A DNA stretch of 43,545 nucleotides from an alpha proteobacterium SCGC AAA015-N04 (GTDB lineage Bacteria > Pseudomonadota > Alphaproteobacteria > Puniceispirillales > Marisalimonadaceae). The position numbers and the translations under genes were made by a program. Every line of letters starts with the position of its first letter. The first letter of the stretch is position 1. The notes below the pieces were generated by a model. It was not told the DNA's origin. It did no database searches and saw only the letters and a list, made by a program, of their open reading frames with translations. The DNA lies in NCBI GenBank assembly GCA_000383115.1, contig KB910524.1, positions 9,362 through 52,906 of the forward strand. Reading direction: 5' to 3'. Shown piece after piece: positions 17,289 to 25,853 of this stretch.

Positions 17289-18719
17289 TTAAAAATCATC
17301 ATCATCTGGTTTTCTACTACCACCTGAATAACCTTTTTTTACTTTGCTATAATCGACTTTCGCAGGTGTTTTTCCAGCAGACGAACCTTTTGAACTAGCA
17401 CCTTTTTTTAGTCTATCAGAGTTCATGTTTTTTTCTCTACGAAGTGATGAAGTCATTGTTTTTGAGGAAAGTGTTACCCACGTGCCTACTACTGCTTGTT
17501 TTGTAACTGGATGTTTCAAACCCCAATCACGACCTTTTTTCATTCCAGCTATTTCTATATTTTTAGACGCCGATGTAATGTCTTTCTTAAAAGCACCACC
17601 ACCTTTATAATACTCTGATTCATCAGCTGCTTGTTCATAAGTTTCAGTTTCTTGCATTTTCTTTTTTGAAGTTGCTGCTTCTGCAATAAACGTAGCAATA
17701 TTTCCCTCTGCCCTTGTTTTTGCTTTTTCTTTAGCTACTTTAATAGCAACTGGGCCTTTTCCACTTACTCCAGATTGTGCATATGATACTAGTACAAAAT
17801 TACCTTCTTCGTCACGAATAACATCAACTCCAAACGTTGATAATAATTCAAACATTCCTTCTTGTGTTTTAGGGTTTGGTATCATGTTTTTATAGTTTGG
17901 GTTTGGTTTGCCAGTGGGAAACAAGCTTGCATCTTGTGCAAAAATTGCATTTGCAATTGCTTGGGTGTTTGGTGAATGAATGGTCGCAACGCATATTTTC
18001 CCTTGTTTTCCTGGAGGTGCTGACTCAAAAACGTATAGGCGTCTAATACCATAAAGATTGGAAGCTGAAATACTCTCAATAAAATCGTTAAAACTTTGAC
18101 CTAATGCTGCGTCAATCACTTCTTCAGCTTTTTTTTCGGCCTCTTCTAAAGTTTTTGGTGCAGGTGTTGGTTCAGTTTTTTCAAGTTCTTTATCTAATTT
18201 TCTGTTTAAAAGCTCCATAGCTTTATTATATGCAGATGTTGAGTCTCTAGTATCAGCAACTGCATTTTGAGAAACTTCTTTTTGAATTTCTTCTTGTAAT
18301 TTTTCATCTTTAACAAATTTTCCTTGCGCAAGACTAAGCTTTATATTTCTAGACACAGTAGCCTTCATCTCTTCAAGGATTGCTGACTTAGCAAAAAGCA
18401 TAGCTTGCTCATATGCGTTCTGTCTTGAAGTAATATAATTTTTATGTCCAGTTGGTGCCAATATAGCAGATTCACCTATTCCTATGTAGAATTTTGATCC
18501 ATTGCTTTTAGTATTTTCACCAACTTCTTTTCCGATTTCTGATACGTATTCCTCGCATTTATTTGAAACACCATCTAGGGGTTCAATAGTTAGGCCAGTA
18601 CCTGCATCTGTTCCAGTTTCTAAATCAGAATTAAGACTAGATAAATCAATGGATTGTGCATTTGTTTTAAATACATAAATTATACAAAAGATGAGGGATA
18701 AGAATATGTTACCAATCAT
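17289..18719 (-). CDS. Exported LPP20-like protein, possibly DUF6844 family
   Basis: A 476-residue protein with a signal peptide (1-21, VFKTNA). After a short acidic stretch, YIGIGESAILAPTGHKNY and the helix ITSRQNAYEQAMLFAKSAIL resemble the LPP20/FlgP-type fold. A charged coiled-coil segment (near 165-200) follows, then a second domain with EKAKTRAEGNIATFIAEA. WGLKHPVTKQAVVGTWVTL near 415-433 recalls a conserved C-terminal block I associate with DUF6844 proteins, from memory. The tail is Lys/Ser/Gly-rich and ends with Asp repeats. AAAGGAG precedes the start and lies inside the upstream gene, giving an 11-bp overlap. Function unknown; it probably works with the CsgG-like protein. Confidence 0.72.
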   Translation of the reverse strand: MIGNIFLSLIFCIIYVFKTNAQSIDLSSLNSDLETGTDAGTGLTIEPLDGVSNKCEEYVSEIGKEVGENTKSNGSKFYIGIGESAILAPTGHKNYITSRQNAYEQAMLFAKSAILEEMKATVSRNIKLSLAQGKFVKDEKLQEEIQKEVSQNAVADTRDSTSAYNKAMELLNRKLDKELEKTEPTPAPKTLEEAEKKAEEVIDAALGQSFNDFIESISASNLYGIRRLYVFESAPPGKQGKICVATIHSPNTQAIANAIFAQDASLFPTGKPNPNYKNMIPNPKTQEGMFELLSTFGVDVIRDEEGNFVLVSYAQSGVSGKGPVAIKVAKEKAKTRAEGNIATFIAEAATSKKKMQETETYEQAADESEYYKGGGAFKKDITSASKNIEIAGMKKGRDWGLKHPVTKQAVVGTWVTLSSKTMTSSLRREKNMNSDRLKKGASSKGSSAGKTPAKVDYSKVKKGYSGGSRKPDDDDF

Positions 18720-19968
18720 TTTTTCTTTTCTCCTTTAATTTATTAAAATCTTTTTCTATACTTTTTTTAAGATTTTTATATTTTTTTTCTGCTGAAACAT
18801 TTCCATAGTTTACTGATTTTATAGGTCTCACAATATAATCATATTCTAATAATTCATTAATTTTCTTAATTTTTGTTTTAATTATTTCTGCACTAGACAT
18901 TTTAGATTGAACATCAGTAATTTTTACTGTACCGACAACAATTTCTTTTCTTCCTAGTGATTCTTTTGTATAAGGATCGATTAATCTATCGCCCAACTTT
19001 ACAAGATTATACTTAGCATTTTTTTTTACAGATTTTCCACCTTGACCCAAGGTTAGGATCTTATTACTAACATCAATTACCCTAATAGGATAAATTGCAT
19101 TTAGGATTGTTTCTGCAGTTTTATTAGCAATTAAGTTTCTTAATTTTTTTGAACTTCCGGATGTAATTGTAATTACAGTTGTATCAGAAAATTTAACTTG
19201 TGAAGTCGCTATATCAATTATCCTATAATTAAGTTCTGCGGTAAATTTTGTATTTTTGAAAACTTTTCCAGTTGACTGCATTTTTTTTGTTGAAGTAACT
19301 TTTTTAAAATCTTTTAGCACACCAGTAACGATATAATCTGTTCCGGCTCTATTTCCAAGTCTTGCCATTTCCTCAGTGGGAACATCTGAAGTATTTAAAA
19401 GTTCTAATTCTTTTTGTTGATCTTTTAAAAACTGTCTATCTAACATAGCAAACTTTCTAGTCTGGGTTAGGAGATCAATTAACTTGTCTTGGACGTCAAC
19501 AGCAAATTTTCCTGCACTTTTTTGTTTTGAGAGATCTTTAGTAATATAAAAATTTGATACTGCCATTCTTAATCGTTTCAATTGTTTTGATTTTTTATAT
19601 TTAGCTATCCTTACCTTCATTGCAATAATGAAAAGGTTTCCTAAGTCAGGATTCTGAGAGACAGACAAAACATCAAATCCTTGAACCACACCTTTTGTTG
19701 CAGTTAAAATATTTTGTTGAAATGCCTGTGAACTCTCATAGGAGGAATTTTGATCTTGTGATGAAGATACTTCCGAAATAGATACAGCACTATTAGCTCC
19801 TACGACTGCACCGTTTACTTGAGTAATAGCGTTTTTTAATCCATCTAAAATTGCTAATTGTTTTGTGCTTCCCGTACCCTCAGTATTTACTACAACAGTA
19901 GTTAGCTTAGCATTTACTTTACTAAGAAATAAGAAAGTAGTTAAAAATATAGTTAATAAAATTTTCAT
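18709..19968 (-). CDS. Exported CsgG/FlgT-like protein
   Basis: A 419-residue protein with a signal peptide (1-20, SKVNA). Three parts are visible. A FlgT-N-like domain begins VVVNTEGTGSTKQLAILDGL and has an Ala/Gln-rich helix. A CsgG/LpoB-like middle (near 130-290) has VDVQDKLIDLLTQTRKFAML, a DRQFL block and GTDYIVTGVLKDF. A C-terminal domain has LGDRLIDPYTKESLGRKEI and VGTVKITDVQSKMSSAEII, the pattern of the FlgT C-domain. FlgT belongs to the Vibrio flagellar H-ring and CsgG to the curli secretion pore. No flagellar or curli genes are visible here, so the analogy is structural, not functional. Confidence 0.82.
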   Translation of the reverse strand: MKILLTIFLTTFLFLSKVNAKLTTVVVNTEGTGSTKQLAILDGLKNAITQVNGAVVGANSAVSISEVSSSQDQNSSYESSQAFQQNILTATKGVVQGFDVLSVSQNPDLGNLFIIAMKVRIAKYKKSKQLKRLRMAVSNFYITKDLSKQKSAGKFAVDVQDKLIDLLTQTRKFAMLDRQFLKDQQKELELLNTSDVPTEEMARLGNRAGTDYIVTGVLKDFKKVTSTKKMQSTGKVFKNTKFTAELNYRIIDIATSQVKFSDTTVITITSGSSKKLRNLIANKTAETILNAIYPIRVIDVSNKILTLGQGGKSVKKNAKYNLVKLGDRLIDPYTKESLGRKEIVVGTVKITDVQSKMSSAEIIKTKIKKINELLEYDYIVRPIKSVNYGNVSAEKKYKNLKKSIEKDFNKLKEKRKNDW

Positions 19969-20017
19969 TTTTTAAACCCCACACAGAGTATAATAGCAAA
20001 ATTTGAATGATTTTTGT

Positions 20018-20048
20018 AAATTAAAACAGTATTATACTGTTTTAATTT
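20018..20048. terminator. 14-bp hairpin between two exported-protein genes
   Basis: AAATTAAAACAGTA and TACTGTTTTAATTT form a perfect 14-bp stem with a TTA loop. It lies about 30 bp after the stop of the 20077 gene and 50 bp before the start of the 18709-19968 gene (minus strand). No clean T-run follows on the minus strand, so it may be a weak terminator, an mRNA-processing or stability hairpin, or an operator. Confidence 0.55.
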
Positions 20049-20076
20049 AAAATTTTTTATAGAAACTCTAGCAATA

Positions 20077-20742
20077 CTAACCCATATCTATACTTAAGTC
20101 GCTTTCAGAAACTTCAACGGGAATATCTGCTTTTTCAAGTGATTTCTTATAGGTTTTAATTGCTTGATATGTAGTAGGGATCATCTCTATCATTGCAGGA
20201 GCATTAGACATTATATTTGGAATATCTTTTGCTGCACCAATCAAATCCATAGGTTTTGGACTTCCTGCATCTCCTGCTTTTTTGAATGTTACAATTACTT
20301 TAACATAACCAGGTACAGCTTTTACCGCGCCTTGAAAGTAATTTTTTGAAGCTTCAAGAAGCTTACTTTTTTCTTCAGCAGTTAGAGTTTTACTTTCTAA
20401 TGCTTTTGACAATCTTGTAGTTCCGTCTTGAACATATTCAGTGGCTTTTTTTATGGCAGCAGAACCAACTTTACCACCACCTTCAGCCTTTTTTAGTTCT
20501 TCAAGTTCTTGAACAGCAGCTTGTTCTTTAATACCTATAGCAGCTTCACTTGCTTTTATACCTTCAACTACTTTTACCAAGCCAGCTGCGATACTTGCAA
20601 AACCACTGTTAAAATCTCCTGTAATAGCTTTCCAATCTGCACCACCACCGCTGCCGCCTCCTAAACTTGGTAATTTAAATGCAGATAAAGCAATTGTTAA
20701 AAAACAAATTCCTGATAATTTTATTAAACTTCTTTTATTCAT
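20077..20742 (-). CDS. Exported alpha-helical protein of unknown function
   Basis: A 221-residue protein with a signal peptide (1-22), then a Gly-rich stretch (LGGGSGGGADW) and a mostly helical Ala/Lys/Glu-rich body. The base composition and richness in small residues differ from the Asn/Lys/Ile-rich genes of the second half of the locus, suggesting a well-expressed, ordered protein. An AGAGAGG lies upstream of the ATG. It sits between two FlgT-like genes, with a 30-bp gap upstream and a hairpin downstream. No family recognised. Confidence 0.75.
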   Translation of the reverse strand: MNKRSLIKLSGICFLTIALSAFKLPSLGGGSGGGADWKAITGDFNSGFASIAAGLVKVVEGIKASEAAIGIKEQAAVQELEELKKAEGGGKVGSAAIKKATEYVQDGTTRLSKALESKTLTAEEKSKLLEASKNYFQGAVKAVPGYVKVIVTFKKAGDAGSPKPMDLIGAAKDIPNIMSNAPAMIEMIPTTYQAIKTYKKSLEKADIPVEVSESDLSIDMG

Positions 20743-20772
20743 TTTTTCCTCTCTTAAGTTAATGAGAATTAA

Positions 20773-21861
20773 TTATCTAATTCCCTTTTGTTGTAATTTT
20801 GATAAAACTGTGTTCATAGCTAATTCTGCCGCAGCATTAATTGCCAAGGTTCTAGCCACTTCTTTGTCTGAATCCGAACCATAAGCTGGCGTTTTCCTAA
20901 CACTAGCTACAGATTTAGCTTTACCTTCTTCAGTTATTAGCCATGTTTTAAAGGACACTATCGCTGGTATCTTATACATACTACTATTTTTTGCTTTTGA
21001 AGCTAAACCAACTTGTATAGTTGCATAACCGAATAAATTCCATTCATTATCAGCTGCAGAATTTCTCATTATTTTGATTATTTTTCCAGGTATAGTACCT
21101 CTTTTATTAACGTATTGGCCTAAATCCTCTAAGTCTCCTACATCTATTTCACTAAGATCTAGTTCAAGAAAATCCATAGGTGAAAAACCTAATTCCTCTA
21201 ACTCTTCTGAGAAGGTGTTAAATGCTTCTTCACTCATTGCACCGTTATATGCCCAAGCAACATCATCTCTTTTTTTTGTTTTACTTCCACCAGTTTCAGT
21301 AACAGACATAGATTTTTGACTTGTTGAAGAAATTGCTTTTGTGCTCGTAGCACCACCTTTTTCTTCGTTAACTTTTTGACTTTCATTTGATTTAATATTA
21401 ACTCTTCTCTCATCAAATTCTTTTACAGAAACTTGGTCTGTTACAATTGCAACAATTCCAAAGTTACTATCTGTGCCACTTGAAGATTCAGAATTTTCTT
21501 CTAAAAAAGCTTCAATAGCATCTTGATTAATGATGGCCAAAATACTAACTCTAAAAACTTTATTTTTCTCGTTATGCTTTTCTCTTTGAACTTTAGTATC
21601 AATTACAAAATCATCATAGTTATTATAAAATTCATCTTTCATTTGTCTTATTAGTTTAAGTTTTGCTTTTGGGTATTTTCTTGTAGCCTTTTTTAAGGCT
21701 GCTTTTTTTGCATTAATAATAGCTTCGTCTTTGACGTCTTCTGAAAATATATTAATATATTTCACTTTTCCCACAGCAGTAACTTTGACTTCACCTGCAT
21801 GAACATTAAATGCAAATAAGATTATTAATGTATAAATTATTAGTTTGTATATTTTTAACAT
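20773..21861 (-). CDS. Exported protein with FlgT-N-like domain
   Basis: A 362-residue protein with a signal peptide (1-22, FNVHA). The mature start GEVKVTAVGKVKYINIFSED, followed by the helix DEAIINAKKAALKKATRKY, is the beta-alpha unit of FlgT-N/LPP20-like domains. A Ser/Thr/Lys linker lies near 160-200. The C-terminal domain includes NLFGYATIQVGLASKAKNSS and ends in the helix ARTLAINAAAELAMNTVLSK, again the Ala-rich helix of such folds. It starts 8 bp after the 21870 gene stop, so the two form one transcript. Function unknown; periplasmic. Confidence 0.75.
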   Translation of the reverse strand: MLKIYKLIIYTLIILFAFNVHAGEVKVTAVGKVKYINIFSEDVKDEAIINAKKAALKKATRKYPKAKLKLIRQMKDEFYNNYDDFVIDTKVQREKHNEKNKVFRVSILAIINQDAIEAFLEENSESSSGTDSNFGIVAIVTDQVSVKEFDERRVNIKSNESQKVNEEKGGATSTKAISSTSQKSMSVTETGGSKTKKRDDVAWAYNGAMSEEAFNTFSEELEELGFSPMDFLELDLSEIDVGDLEDLGQYVNKRGTIPGKIIKIMRNSAADNEWNLFGYATIQVGLASKAKNSSMYKIPAIVSFKTWLITEEGKAKSVASVRKTPAYGSDSDKEVARTLAINAAAELAMNTVLSKLQQKGIR

Positions 21862-21869
21862 TTTTGTTC

Positions 21870-23066
21870 CTATTCAAATAAAATTGACTTAACTTCTTCT
21901 ATTTCTTTTAGAGCTTTAGCTTCTTTTCCTTGAGTAGCTGTTTTAATATATTTTTGGTCAACAGTATCAAACTGAGAAGATGATTTTTGAATTATAGCAA
22001 ATAAATTCATAGGGAAAAAATATGTGTCGTCTACAGGATTATTTATTCCTATAACACCACAAGAGTTTTTTGCTCTTACAAAAGGAATATCCATCAATTC
22101 ATCTCCCATTGCATCATCTCTAAGTTTAAGCCTCAAACCAACTACATGACATACAGTTTTATACGTTTTCTTTTTATTTGGTTTATCAATTTTTTTAAAA
22201 ATTTTTAAATCTACATTAAAGACAAAAGTTGCTTCGCCTAATATTATATCATAACTTGCATCTTGGAATACAGCTTTAAACTCGTTTATTTCAGAATTTG
22301 GACCACTAGGAACAATTGGTAGTTTACTATAAGCGGACAATTCATTCTCATATTGTTTATTTATTCTAAATTTCCAACTTTCAACTTCATTGCTTTGATT
22401 AAAGAATTTTTGAACGGTGGGACCAAATGTTACTTTTCCAAACTTAGCAAATTTTTCTGGAATTTCATTTACTTTTAAGTCTTTTGCTCTTAAAAAAAGT
22501 TCATTAAAATAATTTTTTGAAAAAGTACCATCTAACATACCAGAAAAGTTTGATTCTATTTTTGTTTGTGTAGGCTTAGTCTTTTCAGCCACAGTTCTTT
22601 CTTGTATTAATGGAACCGAATTAACATAACTACCAGTCCCAAATTCAAAGAATACCAAAGAACCGTATAGCTGATATGTGTTATCATAAGTTTCAATTCC
22701 TTTAACAGAGATATTTTGACCAAAAAAAGTATCATCTGCAAAAAAAATAACAGACATAATAATTCCTTCAGTTTGGTCTTTGTCAACTAGCATGGGCTCA
22801 CCTTGGTTATTAACTTTGATATTAAAATGATCAAATTTTCTAATTTTCCCATTAGTTTTAATAGCTTTATTTGCCCATAAATCTAGTTTTTCAATACCTA
22901 TTTTAGAAAGATTTTTATACAATTGATCAGAATTTTTATTACTAACGAAAGCAACACCACCCCATGTAACTTCAGTCGCGTAACATAACGGAGTAATTAA
23001 AATAAGAAACAATAGAGTTTTAAAAGAAATAAAAAAATTAACCATAAAATTAGATTTCAAAATCAT
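21870..23066 (-). CDS. Exported protein of unknown function (first gene of the left module)
   Basis: About 398 residues with a signal peptide ending near ITPLCYA. ATGs at 23066 and 23045 both give a signal peptide (MVNFFISFKTLLFLILITPL for the shorter); neither has a clear ribosome-binding site, and a TTG at 23075 is also possible. The mature part has an even mix of strands, for example EVTWGGVAFV, GIIMSVIFFADDTFFG and LYGSLVFFEFGTGSY. It begins the transcript 23066-15887 and is divergent from the plus-strand membrane/winged-helix pair. No family recognised. Confidence 0.72.
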   Translation of the reverse strand: MILKSNFMVNFFISFKTLLFLILITPLCYATEVTWGGVAFVSNKNSDQLYKNLSKIGIEKLDLWANKAIKTNGKIRKFDHFNIKVNNQGEPMLVDKDQTEGIIMSVIFFADDTFFGQNISVKGIETYDNTYQLYGSLVFFEFGTGSYVNSVPLIQERTVAEKTKPTQTKIESNFSGMLDGTFSKNYFNELFLRAKDLKVNEIPEKFAKFGKVTFGPTVQKFFNQSNEVESWKFRINKQYENELSAYSKLPIVPSGPNSEINEFKAVFQDASYDIILGEATFVFNVDLKIFKKIDKPNKKKTYKTVCHVVGLRLKLRDDAMGDELMDIPFVRAKNSCGVIGINNPVDDTYFFPMNLFAIIQKSSSQFDTVDQKYIKTATQGKEAKALKEIEEVKSILFE

Positions 23067-23113
23067 ATTTGACACAATGTAAAGTTTAACATATTAACTA
23101 ATTAAAGCGAAAT

Positions 23114-23135
23114 TAAGTCTATAAATCAAGACTTA
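23114..23135 (+). promoter_or_regulatory. Hairpin with T-run before the membrane-protein gene
   Basis: TAAGTCT - ATAAATCA - AGACTTA gives a 7-bp stem and 8-nt loop, followed directly by TTTTT and the ribosome-binding site GAGGAG of the 23153 gene. Position between two divergent transcripts suits an operator; the T-run would also suit an attenuator. Confidence 0.4.
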
Positions 23136-23152
23136 TTTTTGAGGAGAAATTT

Positions 23153-23728
23153 TTGCTTAAACTAATTTTAAATAGTAATAATATTTATTTAAAATCTTTA
23201 ATCATATTCATTACCACACTGTCAATATTATCTTTTCAAGAATATTTTATTTATCCTATAGAAAAGTTTTTGACTAAATCACCTGCAATTGATTATGTTT
23301 CAATTCTTTTCCTACCACATGGAATAAAAATTATCTTATTTTTCATCTATAGATATATTGCAATTTTACCTATTTTTTTGGCAACATATTTGTATGGTTT
23401 TCATTTACCTTTAAATCTACTTCATTTTTTAGGAAGTATAGTGGGCATTTTATCTATAGCTTTTAGTTTTTCAATTTGTGCTTATCTTTTGAAAACTGTT
23501 TCATTGAATTATTTGAAATTTCCTTTATGGAGAGTATTATTAGTAGTTACTCTGTTCTCATCACTAATAAACACTACATTACAATCTGCTATTGCATCAT
23601 TTACATTTAAAGATTTTAATTTAAACCTATTATTTCTATTTGGTGATATTGTTGGTTCTTTGACGATAATATTTATTGTAATAAGTTCTAGAAAATATTT
23701 TATTAGGTATATGTCTGATGAAAAATAA
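23153..23728 (+). CDS. Five-TM membrane protein, MASE1-like, TTG start
   Basis: A 191-residue integral membrane protein with about five TM segments. The features LPHGIKIILFFIYRYIAILP and FGDIVGSLTIIF resemble MASE1 sensor domains (W/LP-x-G, R-x-x-P, GD-x-x-G), without a fused output domain. The TTG start has GAGGAG 6 nt upstream. It overlaps the next gene by 11 bp, so the two are translated together. A membrane sensor feeding the small winged-helix protein is a reasonable inference. Confidence is high that it is a gene, moderate for MASE1 similarity. Confidence 0.72.
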   Translation: MLKLILNSNNIYLKSLIIFITTLSILSFQEYFIYPIEKFLTKSPAIDYVSILFLPHGIKIILFFIYRYIAILPIFLATYLYGFHLPLNLLHFLGSIVGILSIAFSFSICAYLLKTVSLNYLKFPLWRVLLVVTLFSSLINTTLQSAIASFTFKDFNLNLLFLFGDIVGSLTIIFIVISSRKYFIRYMSDEK

Positions 23729-24017
23729 ATATACTGTTTTTGCAAACCTATTTGATCTTCTTCAGGATGCTGAGGAAGAACTAGGGATAGAGAATTTAAC
23801 TAACAAAGATAAATTAATTTTGAGAGAAATTATTTCTAATAAAAATGAAGACAATTTAGTAAATTTAAAATATTCTTTTGTACAAGAAAATTTCAAAAGA
23901 AAAAGTATTAATATCTCAAGGGCACAATTTTTTAAATCAATTTCAACTTTGTTAAAAAAAAAGATTATTTCAAAAGTAGGTTTAGAAAGATCTTGTATGT
24001 TCAAATTAAAATCGTAA
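23718..24017 (+). CDS. Small winged-helix-like DNA-binding protein (putative)
   Basis: A 99-residue, soluble, helical protein. NLTNKDKLILREIISNK looks like the first helices of a winged helix. ISRAQFFKSISTLLKKKIIS then reads as helix-turn-helix plus recognition helix, and the C-terminal VGLERSCMFKLKS as the wing. It overlaps the membrane-protein gene by 11 bp and converges with the Lon-like gene (7 bp apart). Sitting between the two halves of the envelope locus, it is the obvious candidate regulator. No exact family recognised. Confidence 0.68.
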   Translation: MKNKYTVFANLFDLLQDAEEELGIENLTNKDKLILREIISNKNEDNLVNLKYSFVQENFKRKSINISRAQFFKSISTLLKKKIISKVGLERSCMFKLKS

Positions 24018-24024
24018 TTAATTT

Positions 24025-25338
24025 TTATTTGTCAATATAAATAACTCTCTTAAATTCTAATTTTTTAAATCCAAAACCAAGAGCTTGTATTCTATATAAC
24101 GTGTTATTTAAAATTGCCTTACCTCTAATTAAATTAAATATCCACTTGTTAATATTCTTATTAAATTCATTTCCAAATACTAACAATAAAGATGAAGTTT
24201 TAGACAAATCAAAATCAAAAGTAATTAAATCTTTTTTATTTAAATAACTTGTTACAAGTTTTGAGCTAGGATTTTTAGGTTCGTTATATTTATTCAATCT
24301 TACAATCCAAATAAATTTTTTATCTTCACCAATGTTTAATATATTCAGATAGATATTACATCTATCATCAATAATCTTTATGTTTTCAATTTCTAAAATG
24401 TTAGAGCAATTAAATTCATTGATATTTTTTTTTATGTTTTTATCTGAAATTTCTGCTTTTATTTTGATGTCAATTGTCTCATTTATAGATAAGTTATTTC
24501 TACTTTGAAAATAATCAAAAAGAAATATAGAAAATTTAGAAATAAAATCAGATTGTTTTAATGAATCAATTTGCCTCATTAACTGTATGTGCAAATTATC
24601 ATCTCTTAATTTTTTTAAATATAAATAATTATTCGTTGTTTTGTAAAAAAAAATAAAGAGTGGGATTATGAAAAAAATTAAAAAAGATAAAATTATTTTA
24701 TTTAATGAAGTGTTAGTTAATTTTTTAAAATTGTAAGCTTTGATATTTGGTATATTAATTAATTCGGATAAATCGTTGACATTTGTCAAAGGAATTATCT
24801 TCAAATTTTGTGAAATTTCGCTTTGGTAATTTTTAAAAAAACTCTGAACCTCTCCTAAGTTACCTCTAGATATGCATATGTATATTTCTTTATTTTGATC
24901 TAAAGCATTTTGGAAAAAACTAACAGAATTTTTTAATTTGGAATTGATATAAGAAACATCTATCAAATCTAAATTTGCGTTTATTCTCCCAGAACACCAA
25001 AATACTTTCTCAGTTTGTTCATTAATTAAACTATTGGGCTTTGAAAAAATTAATTTTTTATTGTGATTTAATATGTGTGCAATATAGAAACCTAACTGCC
25101 AACTATCTCCTGCATCAATTTGATCTGTTAAATCTAATCTGTAGGAAGATATTTTTGTAAATTTTTCAATAACCCCGGAGGGTGATTTAACAAAATGATT
25201 GTAATCTGAACTTATAGGTAATGGAGTTAAACTATTATTTACACACACTATTGGAGAAACATTTTCATCCTCTACAGTAATATCTGTAAATCCAACAATA
25301 TTTAGAGTTGTTGGTATTAAAACAGTCCAACCTTTCAC
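24025..25338 (-). CDS. Membrane-anchored protein with a Lon (S16) protease-like domain, GTG start
   Basis: A 437-residue protein. Residues 1-200 follow the Lon proteolytic-domain order: DAGDSWQLGFYIAHIL (Ser79 where the nucleophile sits), VFWCSGRINANLDLIDVSYI, then NSKLKNSVSFF with Lys134 at the dyad position, and ISQNLKIIPLTNVNDLSELI like the Lon C-terminal strand and helix. One TM helix is near 212-232; the C-terminal 200 residues are Asn/Lys/Ile-rich and unrecognised. No AAA+ domain is present. The GTG start overlaps the previous TGA as GTGA. It could be a protease, a dead-enzyme scaffold or a wrong fold guess; the Ser/Lys spacing makes me favour an S16 fold. Confidence 0.65.
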   Translation of the reverse strand: MKGWTVLIPTTLNIVGFTDITVEDENVSPIVCVNNSLTPLPISSDYNHFVKSPSGVIEKFTKISSYRLDLTDQIDAGDSWQLGFYIAHILNHNKKLIFSKPNSLINEQTEKVFWCSGRINANLDLIDVSYINSKLKNSVSFFQNALDQNKEIYICISRGNLGEVQSFFKNYQSEISQNLKIIPLTNVNDLSELINIPNIKAYNFKKLTNTSLNKIILSFLIFFIIPLFIFFYKTTNNYLYLKKLRDDNLHIQLMRQIDSLKQSDFISKFSIFLFDYFQSRNNLSINETIDIKIKAEISDKNIKKNINEFNCSNILEIENIKIIDDRCNIYLNILNIGEDKKFIWIVRLNKYNEPKNPSSKLVTSYLNKKDLITFDFDLSKTSSLLLVFGNEFNKNINKWIFNLIRGKAILNNTLYRIQALGFGFKKLEFKRVIYIDK

Positions 25339-25853
25339 CTAATAAAAATCTCTGCATTAGGGTCTTGGATTAATTTAAATAAATCTTCTTTTTTATCTAA
25401 AATAAATTGAATCTCATAATTAATCATTTCAGGCAATTCCTTAAAAATAAAATTCTGATTGTTACCAACATACAAATGTTTTATTTTTTTATCAATTGTT
25501 ACCAAAAATTTCAGCTTTATATAACAAAGATTATTATTTTTTTTTGATGGGAATGATGAAATTTCAAATTCTGCAGAACTTCTTTGAATAGTATCCGACG
25601 ATGCCGCATTAATTTTAGGAAAATAAAACAAAGAAACTTCTTTTAATATTTTATAAAAAACTTTTGATAATTCATTATTTTTTAAAATAAAATCTATCTC
25701 CAATTTGTTATTGGAGGGATCTTCAGCTAATTTCCATAATAATAATAAATTATATTTATTTTTTTTATAATTTCTTTTTTCAATTTCAGTATTAAAATTT
25801 AAAATATTAAAAATATTAACTGTATTGTTAATTAATTTATTCTTGTCTTCCAT
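25335..25853 (-). CDS. Cytoplasmic protein of unknown function
   Basis: A 172-residue protein with no signal peptide or TM helix. It is Asn/Lys/Ile-rich with mixed helix and strand. It overlaps the upstream gene stop by one base (TAATG) and the downstream GTG start by 4 bp, so all three are translationally coupled: 549-residue protein, this, and the Lon-like membrane protein. Such tight coupling suggests a stable complex. No family recognised. Confidence 0.68.
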   Translation of the reverse strand: MEDKNKLINNTVNIFNILNFNTEIEKRNYKKNKYNLLLLWKLAEDPSNNKLEIDFILKNNELSKVFYKILKEVSLFYFPKINAASSDTIQRSSAEFEISSFPSKKNNNLCYIKLKFLVTIDKKIKHLYVGNNQNFIFKELPEMINYEIQFILDKKEDLFKLIQDPNAEIFIR

